DNA of 64,000 nt, taken from assembly GCF_000283155.1 (NCBI RefSeq), contig NW_004454180.1:16343225-16407224 (forward strand), in the 5' to 3' direction. Shown here in pieces: positions 45,556 to 57,929 of this stretch; position 1 is the first letter of the stretch; every line of letters starts with the position of its first letter. The DNA comes from Ceratotherium simum simum. Lineage: Eukaryota; Chordata; Mammalia; Perissodactyla; Rhinocerotidae. The notes under the pieces were generated by a model. That model searched no databases and was not told where the DNA came from. It saw nothing but the letters and a program-made list of their open reading frames with translations. The translations under genes and the position numbers were made by a program.

Positions 45556-48500
45556 ATGGCCTGGAATCTTCCGATTCACCGTCGGACCCCAGCCTGTCCC
45601 CCAACACCATCTGGAGGCTCCCTGGGGCCCGAAAGTCAAATTTCCTCGCTTATGGGTAGACCCAGGTGGACCCCATCAAGTTAGTAAACACACCTGGGCG
45701 TAAGCGCGCTCGCTTAAATCCAGTTTCTCATCAAAATCTCAAACTTGCTCCAAGTTAGAGTCCAGCAACTCTTTACAAAGGACGGGTTCTGAGCGACAGT
45801 GGCCGCATCGGAATCTCCAGGCCCTTGGATGTGTCCTGGCCTCCAGGCAACGCTACTCCTCAGGGAAGTCCGGGACGCAAGCCTTCCAAAAAGATGCCCG
45901 TTGCTAATTAGGTCAGCCAAGAGTGCACGAGACTCACTCTTTCCTGCTGGTTTTAAATAAAAAGCATAAAAATGAAATGAAATCATTCACACAAACTGAA
46001 GTCCACACGGTGAATGAAGAGACTGGTTTCATGCTCAGCAGTATGTGGCTCCCGGGTCTCTGTTCAATGTCAAGCTGTCTCAGATGCGGCGTCTGAAAGC
46101 TCAAACGATGGCAAAACCTCATTAAAAACTCGGCAACTACAAAACTCGTACCACAGTTTCCAAAACCGCAGCTTCACCCTGACCCGTGGTCACAGGGGAA
46201 CACCGAGCAGAGGCTTCGCAGGAGGAGAGGGTCCCCAGCCTGGCTGCCCAGGACAGGCCCCAGGCCCAGCATGCCAATCACACCCAAAGTGTCCTCAGGT
46301 GACAGAAGGTTCTAGAAACATTTCAGCCACAGGGAGGGAGATTACTCAGAGGCAAGAACATACAGCACAAAATTTCAGAACTGGAAGGATTTTCTCGCAA
46401 TAATTTCCCAACTTGCAGACGGGAAACTCGAAGCGCCGGCCCCAGCTTGCCCAGGCTGCTCAGCTCCCCAGCCCCCCGCCCTGCAGGACCCCTGGGGCTG
46501 TCTCTCTTCTACGCTGGAAAAGCGGAGGCACGCCATGCTAGGCAGCCCCCTCACACACACACCTTCGTGGACCCCACTGTCAGCAGGTAAGAGGCCCGTC
46601 AATCTGCAGTGGGAAACAATTTACTGCCTCCCTGGGGCGTCTGCCGCCCCGGGCAAAAGCCGTCACCCAGCCAGCAGCAGGGCCCAGGACCCAGAGGAGG
46701 ACACCCAAAAGTTATCGCTCACTGGTGAGGGTGGAGGCGGGCCTGGCTTTCTGGAGAAGTCAGACCAGCTCCGCCACGTGCGTTTGCTCCACCTCAGCGA
46801 TCCCACAAGTTCAAAAGGATGCCGGCCCAAGAATGTTTATCTCCTCGTCTGTCGCTTCAACAGCAAAGATTTACAATCTAAGTGTGCACGCGTCAGGAAC
46901 TGGCTAAATAAACAATAATATCAGAGCACGCGCTGCAGGCAGCACAAACCACACAGTCAGTGTTTACTGACAAGGACAGAGGAACACAAGATATTATTCA
47001 GTGCAAAGAGGAGCCGGTGAAACAGCACTTACACGGAAGCTTATCCGCGTAAAGCAAGTCAGGGGAGCTCACGCTCTGTGCCGTGGGCGGCACACACTCC
47101 GAGCACCAAGCCCTCGCCTGTGCAAACTCCTGGGTCTGGATCCTGGCGGGGCGGCCTCCTGCTGTTGCAGGTGAGCTCGCTGGGCTGGGTGCACCTGACC
47201 TCAGAGCTGGAGCACCTGGCAGGACCACCTGTTATAGGTGGCTGGGGGCGGGGGGCGCCGGGTGCGAGCCACACTCAGTTCTGGGCGGGGGGCTTCAGGG
47301 GCATCTGTAAATATCTTCTTTGGACTCTGCTGTATCTTGTAAATTGTTTTTACTTTAGAAAATGCATTTTTCAGTGTTTTTCTCACAAAACAATCATGTT
47401 GTTTCCAAACAACAGCAGTTTCCCCAGATTCTCTCTGTTCCCCGAAAGGCCACCCTACAGCGAAGGGGAAGGTGGCCCTGAATTCCCCCAGGAGCCACTC
47501 CTGCCATACTCAGGGACACATTCCCGTCCTCCTGTCCTCGGCGGGCCCGGGGCCACATTCTGGGATCCCCAGCAGCACTCCACTTCCTCACATCTTCGTC
47601 TCCTGGTGTCGCCCTTCATTCACCTCCACATCTGCGCTGCCTGCCCGTGGAGGTCTGACCCGTCCATTGATCCCCCGAGAGAGACACCAGAGCCCGGCTG
47701 CCCAGGTTGAGCTCCGGGGCCCTCACCAGCGAGTGACGCGGGCCAGCGATTGAACCTCTGCCCTCGGATTCTGAGTTGAAAGACGGAGCTGGCCTCAAAA
47801 TGTGTGCGGGCTACTCATGACACACTCGGCACGACAGGCTGTAAGTACTACCGTCAATAATAACGTCAACGAAATCTACCTCGGACCAGCCCGCGCCGTT
47901 TGCTTAGCCTTGAACAAGATCGTCCAATCGTAGCTGCATCTAACCTGCTAAGAGCAGCAGCCGTAAAAAACCAACTCCGCCAAGTTTCACATTTTGTTCT
48001 TTCTACAATGACTTTTCCCCAAAGAAACTGATCATAGCGGGGGAGAGTGTCCTTGGCGCCCAAGGACATCTACTCGTTTACGCACCTCCGGGCCGCTCCA
48101 GTCTCGGCCTCTGACTCACAACCTGTCCTGGAAGACGTCACCCCGCAGAGTGGCACCTGACGTGGATACCGACTCACGCAGCCACCCGACATTCAGACTC
48201 CAAAGTAGGAAGCGTAAGACCCGTGGAGGGGAGGAGGGGGTCGGGGTCGGACAGAGCAGCCTCTGAGAGCCAGGCCAGAGAGGTGTCCCCGCCAGCGCAC
48301 TGTGCACGCCTTGGGGACCGCACTGCGTTCCAAGCGCCTGCACCTTGGCCCCGGCCACTCTGTGTCCCCACCCATCATCTCTGGGGCCTGGGGAGTAAGG
48401 CCCATGGCAGGGACAGCGGGAGCTGTGCCCACGGGTACCAGCCGCCTGGGACACCTGCATGCACTCGGTGATCACTTTACGGATGTAACTCTTTAAAACA

Positions 48501-49084
48501 CTTAGTAACTGGGATGAGTCAGCAGTGGCTCTCGACCAGACGGCTGTCTCTCGGAGAACAGAAATAAAATGGCCCTCCCTGATGTGGGTGTGGTTGCCAC
48601 AGGATCACCGTGTTTAAGTGGTTGGAGCATGAGCCTCTCTCGGAAGAGACAAAGAGCCACTGCAGTCCAGAAAGTGGGGGGGTCTGGCATAGAGCCTGGA
48701 GGGGCAGAGACGTGCAACGCATGTCCCACCTCACCAGGTGCACCCCCAGGACCGCAGCCGTGGGGCTTCCTCTCCACGGGCCCTGGCCCCACTCTGGGGT
48801 TTAGGCAGAATGACAGCTAGCCCCTCGCCTTGCGCCTCCAGGCCCGCACAGCCTGATAGCTGCCTCGCCCCACTATGTTCCCTGCTGGGTGACTTCTCCA
48901 GGGGCCTGGGGCTCGGGGGTAGCCATGGCTCACAGCTCGACCTCACTCCTGAGAACAACGCCTCCCACGAGTTCTGGTGCTGGGGTCCAGACGGTGAGTT
49001 TGATCCCAGCTCAGATGAGCCTGCCCATCTGGGATGGATGTACTAGAGGAGTGTGAGGCTTGGGCCAACGGGTGAGGTACAAAA

Positions 49085-49295
49085 GGATCTCACACACACA
49101 TGCACACAACACACCTGCACATGCACACATACAGCACACAAGCACACCAGCACATACATCACACGCACACACCACACACGCACACATACATCACACGTGC
49201 ACAAGAACACCACACGTGCACACATGTGCACTTACACCGTGTACACACCATATACACACATGCACATGCACACACCACATGCCTGAACACACACA
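49085..49295. repeat. CA-rich degenerate repeat
   Basis: About 210 bp of CACACATGCACACAACACACC-like text with alternating purine and pyrimidine. Open frames over it are a composition effect. Confidence 0.85.
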
Positions 49296-49674
49296 CAGGC
49301 CAAGGAACTGGGGAAGAGTGCAGGCAGAGGTGGCCCAGCCCCTTGTGGGCCTCACACTCCCACCTCCTGTGGCGACTGCTGAAGGTGACACGGGCAACAA
49401 GAGCTGAGGCCCTGGGACAGAGGGCAAGGGGGAACCCCGAAACGTGGGCCGGCCTGACTCTCTCAACCTGAAAGGTCCCGGGCGTGTCAGTGCAATGCCC
49501 CCTTGAGCTGCGTCCTGGAGCAGCGTCCCTAGGCAGCCGGTGGCCGAGACTGACCCAGCACAGGGTGAGACGCCCTCTGGGGACTCGCAGATCCCGAAAA
49601 ACACACACGGATTTGGTGTTGCAGAATGAGGCTCAACAACCACGTGGACGTGAGGGAGCTTCCAAATGGAGACT

Positions 49675-49737
49675 TTCCTTAAACACAGAAGCCATCACCC
49701 CACACTCTGTAGGACAGCCACCATCAAGAAAACAGGA
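49675..49737 (+). repeat. L1 fragment, left part (interrupted)
   Basis: 'CACCCCACACTCTGTAGGACAGCCACCATCAAGAAAACAGG' fits L1 ORF2 3' sequence and continues in register after two SINE insertions, at 50308. Confidence 0.7.
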
Positions 49738-50040
49738 GGGCCGGCCCCGTGGCTTAGCGGTTAAGTGGGCGCACTCTGCTACTGGCGGCTCGGGGTTAGA
49801 TCCCGGGCGCGCACCGACGCACCACTTCTCCAGCCATGCTGAGGCCACGTCCCACATACAGCAACTAGAAGGATGTGCAGCTATGACATACAACTATCTA
49901 CTGGAGCTTTGGGGAAAAAAAAAGGAGGAGGATTGGCAATAGATGTTAGCTCAGAGCTGGTCTTCCTCAGCAAAAAGAGGAGGATTAGCATGGATGTTAG
50001 CTCAGGGCTGATCTTCCTCACAAAAAAAAAAAAAAAAAAA
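49738..50040 (+). repeat. ERE SINE, full length (first of a stacked pair)
   Basis: It starts GGGCCGGCCCCGTGGCTTAG and has a B-box-like GGGTTAGATCCCGGGCGCG. It contains CAACTAGAAGGATGTGCAGC and two GATGTTAGCTCAG segments, and ends in an 18-20 nt A-tail. It is flanked by GAAAACAGGA at 49728-49737 and 50041-50050. It is the closest of the four copies to the ERE1 consensus I know. Confidence 0.93.
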
Positions 50041-50054
50041 GAAAACAGGAAACA

Positions 50055-50307
50055 GGGGCCAGCCTGGTGATGTAGCCGTTTGGTGTACACGCTCCGCTGT
50101 GGCGGCCCAGGGTTCACAGGTTCGGATCCTGGGCGTGCACGAACGCGCCGTTTGTCAAGCCATGCTGTGGCAGTGTCCTATATAAAGTAGAGGAAGATGG
50201 GCATGGATGCTAGCCCAGGGCCAATCTTTCTCAGCAAAAAAGAGGAGGATTGGCATCGAATGTTAGCTCAGGGCTGATCTTCTTCACCAAAAAAAAAAAA
50301 AAAGAAA
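50055..50307 (+). repeat. ERE SINE (second of a stacked pair)
   Basis: It starts GGGGCCAGCCTGGTGATG and has GGTTCACAGGTTCGGATCC, CAAGCCATGCTGTGGCAG and GAATGTTAGCTCAGGGC, then an A-tail. It is flanked by identical 14-bp copies GAAAACAGGAAACA at 50041-50054 and 50308-50321. It is more diverged than its neighbour. Confidence 0.92.
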
Positions 50308-50655
50308 GAAAACAGGAAACAACAAGCGTTGGGAGGACATGGAGAAACTGCAGCCCTGGCACACTGCTGGCAGGAGCGTAAAACGGTGCAGGTGCAGCTG
50401 CTGTGGGAAATGGTACAGAGGTTCCTCAAAAAATGAGGCCTAGAATTGCCACATGATCCGTTAGTTCCACTTCTGGGTATTTACCCAAAAGAACTGAAGG
50501 CAGGGTCTTGAACAGATATCTGCACACTCATCATTACGGCGGCATTATTCACAACAGCCTAAAGAGAGAAGTATCCCAAGTGCCCATCGACGGACGAACA
50601 GATAAAGAAAACGTGGTCCATCCACACAATGGGATGTTACTCCATTCCCCGGCAG
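50308..50655 (+). repeat. L1 fragment, right part
   Basis: It resumes with AACAACAAGCGTTGGGAGGA and CATGGAGAAACTGC. It continues with TCCACTTCTGGGTATTTACCC, AAAAGAACTGAAGGCAGGG, ATTATTCACAACAGCC and CACACAATGGGATGTTACTCC, typical of the L1 ORF2 3' end. Confidence 0.85.
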
Positions 50656-51404
50656 GGAAGAGGGCATCCAGTCACTCTGCAGACGCCCCCGTCTGCCGCC
50701 CCTCCAAGGTGGCCGGGTCAGCTCCACCACCGCCACCCAGCACTGCACCCAGTACCCAGGGATCCCTAAGCCAACAAGGCAGCCACTCAGAGCCACCAGC
50801 ACGTGGGGACACTCGGCCTTTGACCTTTCCATAGGTCCTCTCTGTGTGACAAGGGAGTGACACGGGAGGTGGCACAGCTCCCCTGCACATGGAGAGAGGC
50901 AGAGGGCGGGCAGCATCTGGGAGCAACGGAGACAGCGCTGGAGCGCCAGCAGCCTGCTCCCCTCCTAGAACCTCTGCCTCTGCTGACTCGGCCCTTCCGC
51001 CAGGGCCAGCTCCACCACTGCAAGTGGAGGACGCACGAGCACCTCCTGTGGGAGCAGAGCCGACAACCGTCTCCAGGTGTCCCAGTTTCAAGATGGGCCA
51101 GACTTTGGCTGGAAGAGGCAATAACACGTCTGAAAAGTGGACTGGGATCCCCCGCGCAGCCAGCCAGGCCCAGGACACATCCATCGTGGCTGTCCCGCCC
51201 CCACCCGAGTCTGCGGAAGCTCAGTGGAGGGCAGGGTCAGAGGTCACAGTCCTGGTGCTAGCCAGGCTCCAGGAAACTTCTAGAAGCGCGGATGTCAGCA
51301 GAAGGGTGCTGGCTGCTTTCTGGGCTGAGGCTCACTCTCCCAAGCAAGAGCTTCTGGACACGCACCCCAGGCTGACGTCTGGAAGAGACCTGAGGTCAGC
51401 TAGA

Positions 51405-51485
51405 ACACAGGTGTGTGCCCGTGTGTGTATTCACGCGTGTGTCCGTTTGTCTGGTGGGTGTGCATTTACGTGTGTGTGTGTGCTG
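51405..51485. repeat. GT-rich low-complexity tract
   Basis: About 80 bp of GTGTGTGCCCGTGTGTGTATT-like sequence. Confidence 0.75.
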
Positions 51486-53007
51486 AAATAAAGTCAGCGC
51501 TGACGGAGAATTACGGCAAGACCAGGGTGAGCACCGAGTTACACACGGACGCTGTTGGTAAAGGAAGGGAGGCCTGACAGGGTCACGGTCCTCACGGCTC
51601 ACTGGGAGAGAGAGCTTTCCTCCGCGTAGGGCCCGGGAACAGTTCCTGACGTGGTCTTTCCCCAACAGGCACAGGCAGGGACAACATCAGCAGTGCCTCT
51701 GGCGGGAAGGGGGACCATTTCCAAAAGCTTGTTCCTACAGTAACCCGCTACCCGCCTCCTGATGCGCGCGCACACCACCCCCCCCACAGTGAGGCACAGT
51801 GTCGGCTCCCACAGCCGAGATGGCACTTCCACCACAAACCACGTCCTGCAGTTCAGGGAACAGCACCCTGCAGACCCGCCCAATAAGAACCGGCAGGGAG
51901 GGGGGAGCTGGCGAGAGCCCTCAGACCACCTAACTTTCAGGACATGACACAGAACAAGCCAGAAACATCTGCAGAGGAAGTGAACCCACTGCCTCGCTGA
52001 CACAAGGCTAATCTACGGCCATACAGACGCTTCTGGAAACCAACCCCGGGGCTAGGACCATAACCCCGGGAACCCGTAAGCTGGAAAAGACGAGCCCAAC
52101 GTCCCGAGGGCAGGAGCTCACTGCTAAGGTCCCACTGGGCCGTGTGTTGAATTCAAAAGTCAGTCGGCCAAGGCGTAAGCTCACCTGTGTCACGGCCGAG
52201 GACACACAGGAGCTGGTGACAGGGCCCAAGCCAACAGGGGCACGGCCTGGACTGGACACGGGGCAGCGAGGGCCCAGCGCGGGGCTGCGAGGACTGGTAC
52301 CTGAAGCCAGTGGCTGCCCTCCTGAGCATCAAGCGTGCTGAGGCTGAGGGGCCTGCCCAGAGCCACCCGGGCCTCCGGCTCCTGCGGCCAGGCCCGGGGA
52401 TGGCGCTCGCTAGGCCCGCTCACCCCGCCCTCTCCACTGTGCACAGCCGGGGCGTGTGGACGCCCGTGCACAGTGCACGCCCGGCCAGGTCCCTGGGGCA
52501 GCAGGGACGCTGGACAAGGAGAGGTCTGGCCAGCTGGGCCCAGCCACTGCTGACCGCTCCTGCCGCCAGCAGGGCCCCCTTTAGGTGAAGCCCAGGCCAG
52601 GGCAGACCCGGCACACCTCCTGCTCCCACCTTACGTGTCCCCCAGACACACACCCTGCTCCTCCCTCCTCGTTAAACCCTACCTGTCCTCCGGGACGGGA
52701 CTCCAGCCCCTCTGGAGCTGCTCTCTGCTTTAAACCCCTGCAGCGCCACCCCTCAAAGCTCCGCCCCAGACCAGCGGCAGCCGCAGTAGAGTCCTGCCCG
52801 TGGGCACATTCTCGGCCCCTGGGAGTTTGCACAAGCCCTCCAGGTGATTCCTACACACGCCCAAGTCTGGATACCACTGGCCTGGATGACGCAGTTTCAC
52901 ACTAGATTTTACACATTCTTTGCCGCTGGGTGAGGGTTTCATTTATCTTGTCTCTGCGAGTGGGTGTGAAGCCCTCTGAGCACAAGAACATTTCTTAAGG
53001 AACCTCT

Positions 53008-53245
53008 TCCTATGGCTGCTGTAAAAAATCACCACACACTTAGTGGCTTAAAATGACAAATTTACAATCACAACAGTTCTCAAGGTCAGAAGTCCAACGT
53101 GGGACTCACTGAGCTAAAACCCAGGAGTCCGCTGCATGCCTTCTGGAAGCTGTAGGGAGAGGATGTTCCTTTGTCTTTTCCAGCCTCTAGAGGCCTCCTG
53201 CGTTCCTCGGCCCACGGCCCCTCCCTCCATCTTCAAAGCCAGGGA
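53008..53245 (+). repeat. Ancient interspersed repeat, left part
   Basis: 'CTATGGCTGCTGTAAAAAATCACC', 'CTTAGTGGCTTAAAATGAC', 'AAGGTCAGAAGTCC', 'CAGCCTCTAGAGGCC' and 'CCTCCATCTTCAAAGCCAG' follow a common old mammalian repeat (LTR-type as I remember it, family name uncertain). It continues at 54245. Confidence 0.7.
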
Positions 53246-53259
53246 AGGGGATTAGAAGA

Positions 53260-54244
53260 TGCCACCCCAAACAGGCCACTGTTCCGGCACAAAGGGCACG
53301 ATCTGCTCACCGAGAGACAAAAGCCAATCATCAAGAGGCAAGATGGCGGCAGAGAAAGGGCATTTTATTAAGCAATAAGCTAGCAAAACGGAAGATGGGG
53401 GGACTAGCGTCCTAAAGAACCATCTTAAGGGGGTGCAGAATCTTGAAGCAGTTATACAGGCCAGTGGGTTATGGGGGAGGGCGTTAGGAACGTTGACCCT
53501 CTGTGCTACAGACTGGGAGTTGCCACACCAGATCTTTCATTGGTGATGGCTATCAGCACAGACTCTGTGCCCAGGGGTCATCACATTCCTAAGGAACTCA
53601 AAAGAACGACGTTACTGTCTTATCACAGCTGGGAGGTACGTGCAAAAGCAGGCAGATGATCTGGGCAGTGCAGATCCATCTAGGTTAGTTAGTCAGAGGT
53701 CATCCAAAGTCACAATATGGCTTCTTTTCTACAATATGGCTTCCCTACGTCAACCTTGTGTTGAGCTGGTATTAATACTTTGGCATGAGGATTATTTTAA
53801 GTTGAAGGCAGTTGAGAAACAGCCGAAACGGGAAGAGCTCCCTGCCCTCCCCATTGCCCTAAAAGCAGGACATAAATTTTCCTTTGTAACAGTGTGCCAG
53901 AGACAGCACCGAGATGAGTCTGCATAACAAACTTTACTGAACATCTCTTAGCTACCATACATTTCCTAGTCATCCTTCCAGAATTTACTGCCCCTAGGAG
54001 CCCAAACCCCCTTTCCTTTGTCTTGTCACTTCACAATTTATCACCCTTTGTTAAAATGATATACAAGCCCCAAGTCTAACTGCTTCTTTAAGTTTTTCTT
54101 CTTTCCTGTGAAGCCCCAGTGCACATAACAATATTAAAATGTGTGTGCCTTTTCTCCTGTTAATCTGTCATTTGTCAGTTTAATTCATAGGCCCCACTGA
54201 CCGAACCTAAGAGAGCAGAGGAACAGTTTTTCCTCCCCTATACC
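53260..54244 (+). mobile_element. Solitary LTR of an endogenous retrovirus (ERV1-like), no internal genes
   Basis: About 985 bp splits an older repeat into two co-linear halves. It begins TGCCACCCCAAACAGG. Its right end runs TTAATCTGTCATTTGTCAG, TTCATAGGCCCC, GAACCTAAGAGAGCAGAGG and TTCCTCCCCTATACCA, the style of a gammaretrovirus-like U5. No gag, pol or env sequence is present, so it is a recombined solo LTR. The precise ends and the target-site duplication are not resolved. Confidence 0.55.
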
Positions 54245-54470
54245 AGTAGCATCTCCTCTCTGCCCTCCTGACTCTCTCTCATTAGGAACCTTGTGATTAC
54301 GTTTAGGGCCCACCTAGACAATCCAGGATCGTCTCCTCATCTCAAAATCCTTAACTTAATCACACCTGCAAAGTTCCTTTACCAGGAAAGGTTACATATT
54401 CCCAGGGTCCAGGGATTAAGATGTGGATGTCTTTAGGGGCCATTATTCTGCCTCTTGCAGATCCTAGCAG
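54245..54470 (+). repeat. Ancient interspersed repeat, right part
   Basis: 'TAGCATCTCCTCTCTGCCC', 'CTTGTGATTACGTTTAGGGCCCACC', 'CTCATCTCAAAATCCTTAAC' and 'GGGGCCATTATTCTGCCTC' form the 3' half of the same family as 53008-53245. Confidence 0.7.
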
Positions 54471-57400
54471 ACCCCTCCTGATTCGGTAACGAGTCCCAGG
54501 ATGGGCACAACTCCTGATTTTTTTGTTTAGAAAAAAATTAGATTTTTAGGTGGTCTCCCAATTTCTTGATGCTGAGAAGTAATTAATATATATTTTTAAA
54601 CCTTGGAAGTCCAAACAAAACCTGTCTGCCTCCTGAGGGCTGAGTTAGCCGCCTGAGAGGGCAGACCCCCACTGGGGGCCCTGCAGGATGCGGGGGGGGA
54701 CACGACTCTGCTGCACACCCCCTTGAGGACAGGATGGGAGGTGTCCAGGCAGAAATCCAGGCCAGAAAATGTCAGGATAAAGCAACCATAAGGTAGCATC
54801 GATTTTAAGAATGCTGGTTGAAAAAAAATGCAAATGACTGTTCACAGAAACTGGAAAATAATAAGGAAACCAGCACATTCCATGGCAATCTGGACTGGAG
54901 GAGTCATTCAGATGCAAATTTTACCCCAATTTTGGAAGGATTACAAGCACCAGCATTCAGAGCCGGGTCCTATGTAAATACCAGCCTCAGCCTCCCTCCA
55001 CAGCTCCAAACCCGGCACTCGCTTGCCACTGTTTCTTTTCATGCGGCCCCTAAACACAGCGGCCTGTTCAAGCAGGTGCCGCCTAGTGAGTTTCTGCTGT
55101 GTTTTTGACCCCCCATCCCCCGGCCCAGCCCCTGGGGACGGCACTCTCCCCAGATCTCAGACTTCCACATACTTGGGCCCTACTGGACACGGCACCTGTG
55201 AGCAGCTCGCTGTACAGAACTACGTTTCAAGGAAGACCTGGGGGCAGCCACACCCGCTTCTTCACGCAGAGGTGTCAGGGCCTCGACTGGTCCCGCAGGT
55301 CCCGCCCAGCCCCACCCACCGCCAGCCCCTGGAGGGCCCGGCCTGGGCGTCCCGCATGGCCACACCCACAGGTAGCTGGTGCCCACAGCCTCCACCCCCA
55401 TCCTTACAGAGCACGTGCGAAATGGAAAAACCAAGACATGGAGGCAATCCAAGGGATAGAGGAAGGTGGTGAACACTCCTGGCCTTGTGACCTGAATTGG
55501 CCGCCAGCAAAAGGACCCAGGAGCATCCCCCAGCCAGTGGAAGGCCCGCCCCGAATCACAGCCTCAGCCCTGGGCGCTCGCTGACCAGCCAGACGGAATT
55601 CTCACAGACGGACTCCTCCGGTCCTCGAGAAGGGTGGCCAGTCATCTGGGCCCCGGTTACTCCAGGCCGGGGACAGAAGGACACCTGCCTGCTTGCTCAG
55701 CCCACTCCCACCCAACCGAGCCGTGAGCACTGGGAAAACAAAAGCCCATCTACACAGATAAGAAACGCAGGATGCGCTGGGTGCTCGGCCTCTCTGTGCA
55801 CCAGCTCCTCGTCAACAAAGTGGGGAGGGTCGGACGTCACCCCACTATTCAGGGGATTCAGCAAGGTCACACATGGCAAGCACTCAGGACAAACATCAAA
55901 CTCTGATTTTTATGCACTCTTGTGCCCAGCATTTGCAGACCCTCTCGGATTTTTTTCTAGTAGAAAATAACCAATCAAACCATCTGTAAAGAAAGAGAAG
56001 AAAACACCGGGCCTCTGGCAGCAAACCCTAAAGTGCCAGGCCTCTGCCACTCACCCGGTGGCCTCATCTCTCCCGGTGCCAGGCTTGCCGGCTGGCTCCC
56101 TGACCCTGCACTGGCCACAGGGAGGATGGCGCTCAGGACATGGTCCGACCCGGTTACCCCATCCTCACGGGCACCCCTGCTGCCCAGGGCAGGGTGTCTG
56201 TCCTGACACTGCACGGCTCGGGGCACAGGCTGGGCGGGGCCGCAGGGCTGGGCCACCACAAGGCGCCGTTCAGCAGGGGACAAGGCCCCCAGTGAGCCTC
56301 CCTCGGGCCATGGAACACGCTTGCCCCATTCTCTCCCTTTGAATGGCAGGCTGTGCGCGATGTGGGCCCGATTGTTCTCCTGTGTGGGCTCTTTCAGGGC
56401 ATGCGGGCAGGGCCCCAGGCAGAGGAAGGAGCTCCTGTTCTGGGGAGACAGGCCCCTCTACACTCTGCGGGGAGGGAGACGGGGTCCCACCACGGGCCGG
56501 CCCGTCAGTGCCCAAGGACCATGCAGGCCTGGCCACAGCGGTCAGCGAGGGCTCGGGCTCCAGGTGAGGACGGGCCTCTTCCAGGCTCCCTGTAGGCCCT
56601 GGGCAGGCACTCAACTCCCCTCCCCCAACAAGCGTCAGAGTCCAACCTTGAAAACGGGGAGTTGAGGAGCACGGTCGTGCGCTGAGGGTGAATGAGGGGG
56701 TACTGTGTGCAAAGCGCTCCTGACTGCCAGCCACAGCACAGCCGGGTGGAGTAACACCAACCCGGGGCAAGTGCTGGCCGAGGAGCACCCCCTGTCCCCG
56801 GCTGCAGGCCCTGGCCGCCTCCTGACCACTGCCTATCAGCACGTCCTCCTGTGAGCGGGCCTAGCCCAGGGACTGTCGCACGGTGTCTGAGGGGCGAGTA
56901 GGGTGCACGAGCGCTGCCCCCATTACCCTGCAGGGCCCGGAAGGAGGCACAGCGTGGGCAGCAGCAGGCAGGGAGGCTTGCCAGGGTCTGACACTGCAGG
57001 CTCTGCCTCCTAGACCACGGCCTCCGACCCTGCACCCAGCACTGACCACCACTGCACCCCTGCCCACAGGCTGAGCCACTGCAGCTCACTGCTGCCACGG
57101 GCGACCCTATGCTCCTCGAGGTGGGGACACAGGCTGGGACACGGCAGCGCTTGGTGACGGCGGGCATCGACCCACGTGTGCCACCAGAAATGGGCGCAGG
57201 CTCCCGATGCTCAAGGCCATCACCAGGATGGAGGTCTGGCTGACATGTCCCCTGCTGAGGAAGCAGGAAGGTGACCCGGGGCGCACAGGTAACTGCCACG
57301 CACACTGAGTGTTTGAGCCTCAGTCGTAAGCAAGACAGGGACTGGCCGTGCCCGTCTGACAGATGGACGCTGTAGGCGAGGTCCACGCCCTGCCCCGGCA

Positions 57401-57929
57401 GGACAGAAACCCGCTCGGTCCCAGACTTCAAGTCTAAAATCCCTTAAACGAGCAACCAAGGTGCAAGTTCATCCACCTGCTGAAACAAACAGTGCCCAGG
57501 CGTTGCCAGCAGGACCACCCTTGTCCCTTCCAACTGGACAGTTTCTAATAATCCACAGAAGCAGTGGGAACGGGTCAGTCTGCTCAAGATGCAAGACTGT
57601 GACAAAGAGGAGTGACAGACGCAGACCCTGCAGAGAACAGACCCCTGTGACCCCAGGTACCTCCTCCTCCCTCAAAGAGCCTTTGGTGACAACGGCCTGA
57701 GCGTCAGGCTCAGAGACAAGAGGCAGTTTGGTAACGGCTGGTGCTTCATGGGCTCAGTAGGAATGCCACATCCCAGCCTGGCTGGGGGACGACCCTCAGA
57801 GGCTCTCAGGGCCTTGTGACGCTCATCAGAGGTCCAAGAAGGCACGTTCAAGGACGTCTGCTGAGGGAGCTGGGTGACCCTCACCAGTGACAGAGCTGGG
57901 TCATGAATTAGAGAAAATATTAATCCATC

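Noticed and set aside
49053..49471. His/Thr-rich frames over the CA-rich block at 49.1-49.4 kb
   Set aside because: Composition effect of CACACA repeats.
53260..54244. Intact endogenous retrovirus
   Set aside because: Only LTR-like sequence is present. There is no primer-binding site with following gag/pol/env sequence and no second LTR.
56505..57431. 308-codon open frame on the minus strand
   Set aside because: The composition is that of random GC-rich sequence (Gly, Arg, Pro, Cys, Ser). There is no domain, no splice context and no neighbouring exon.
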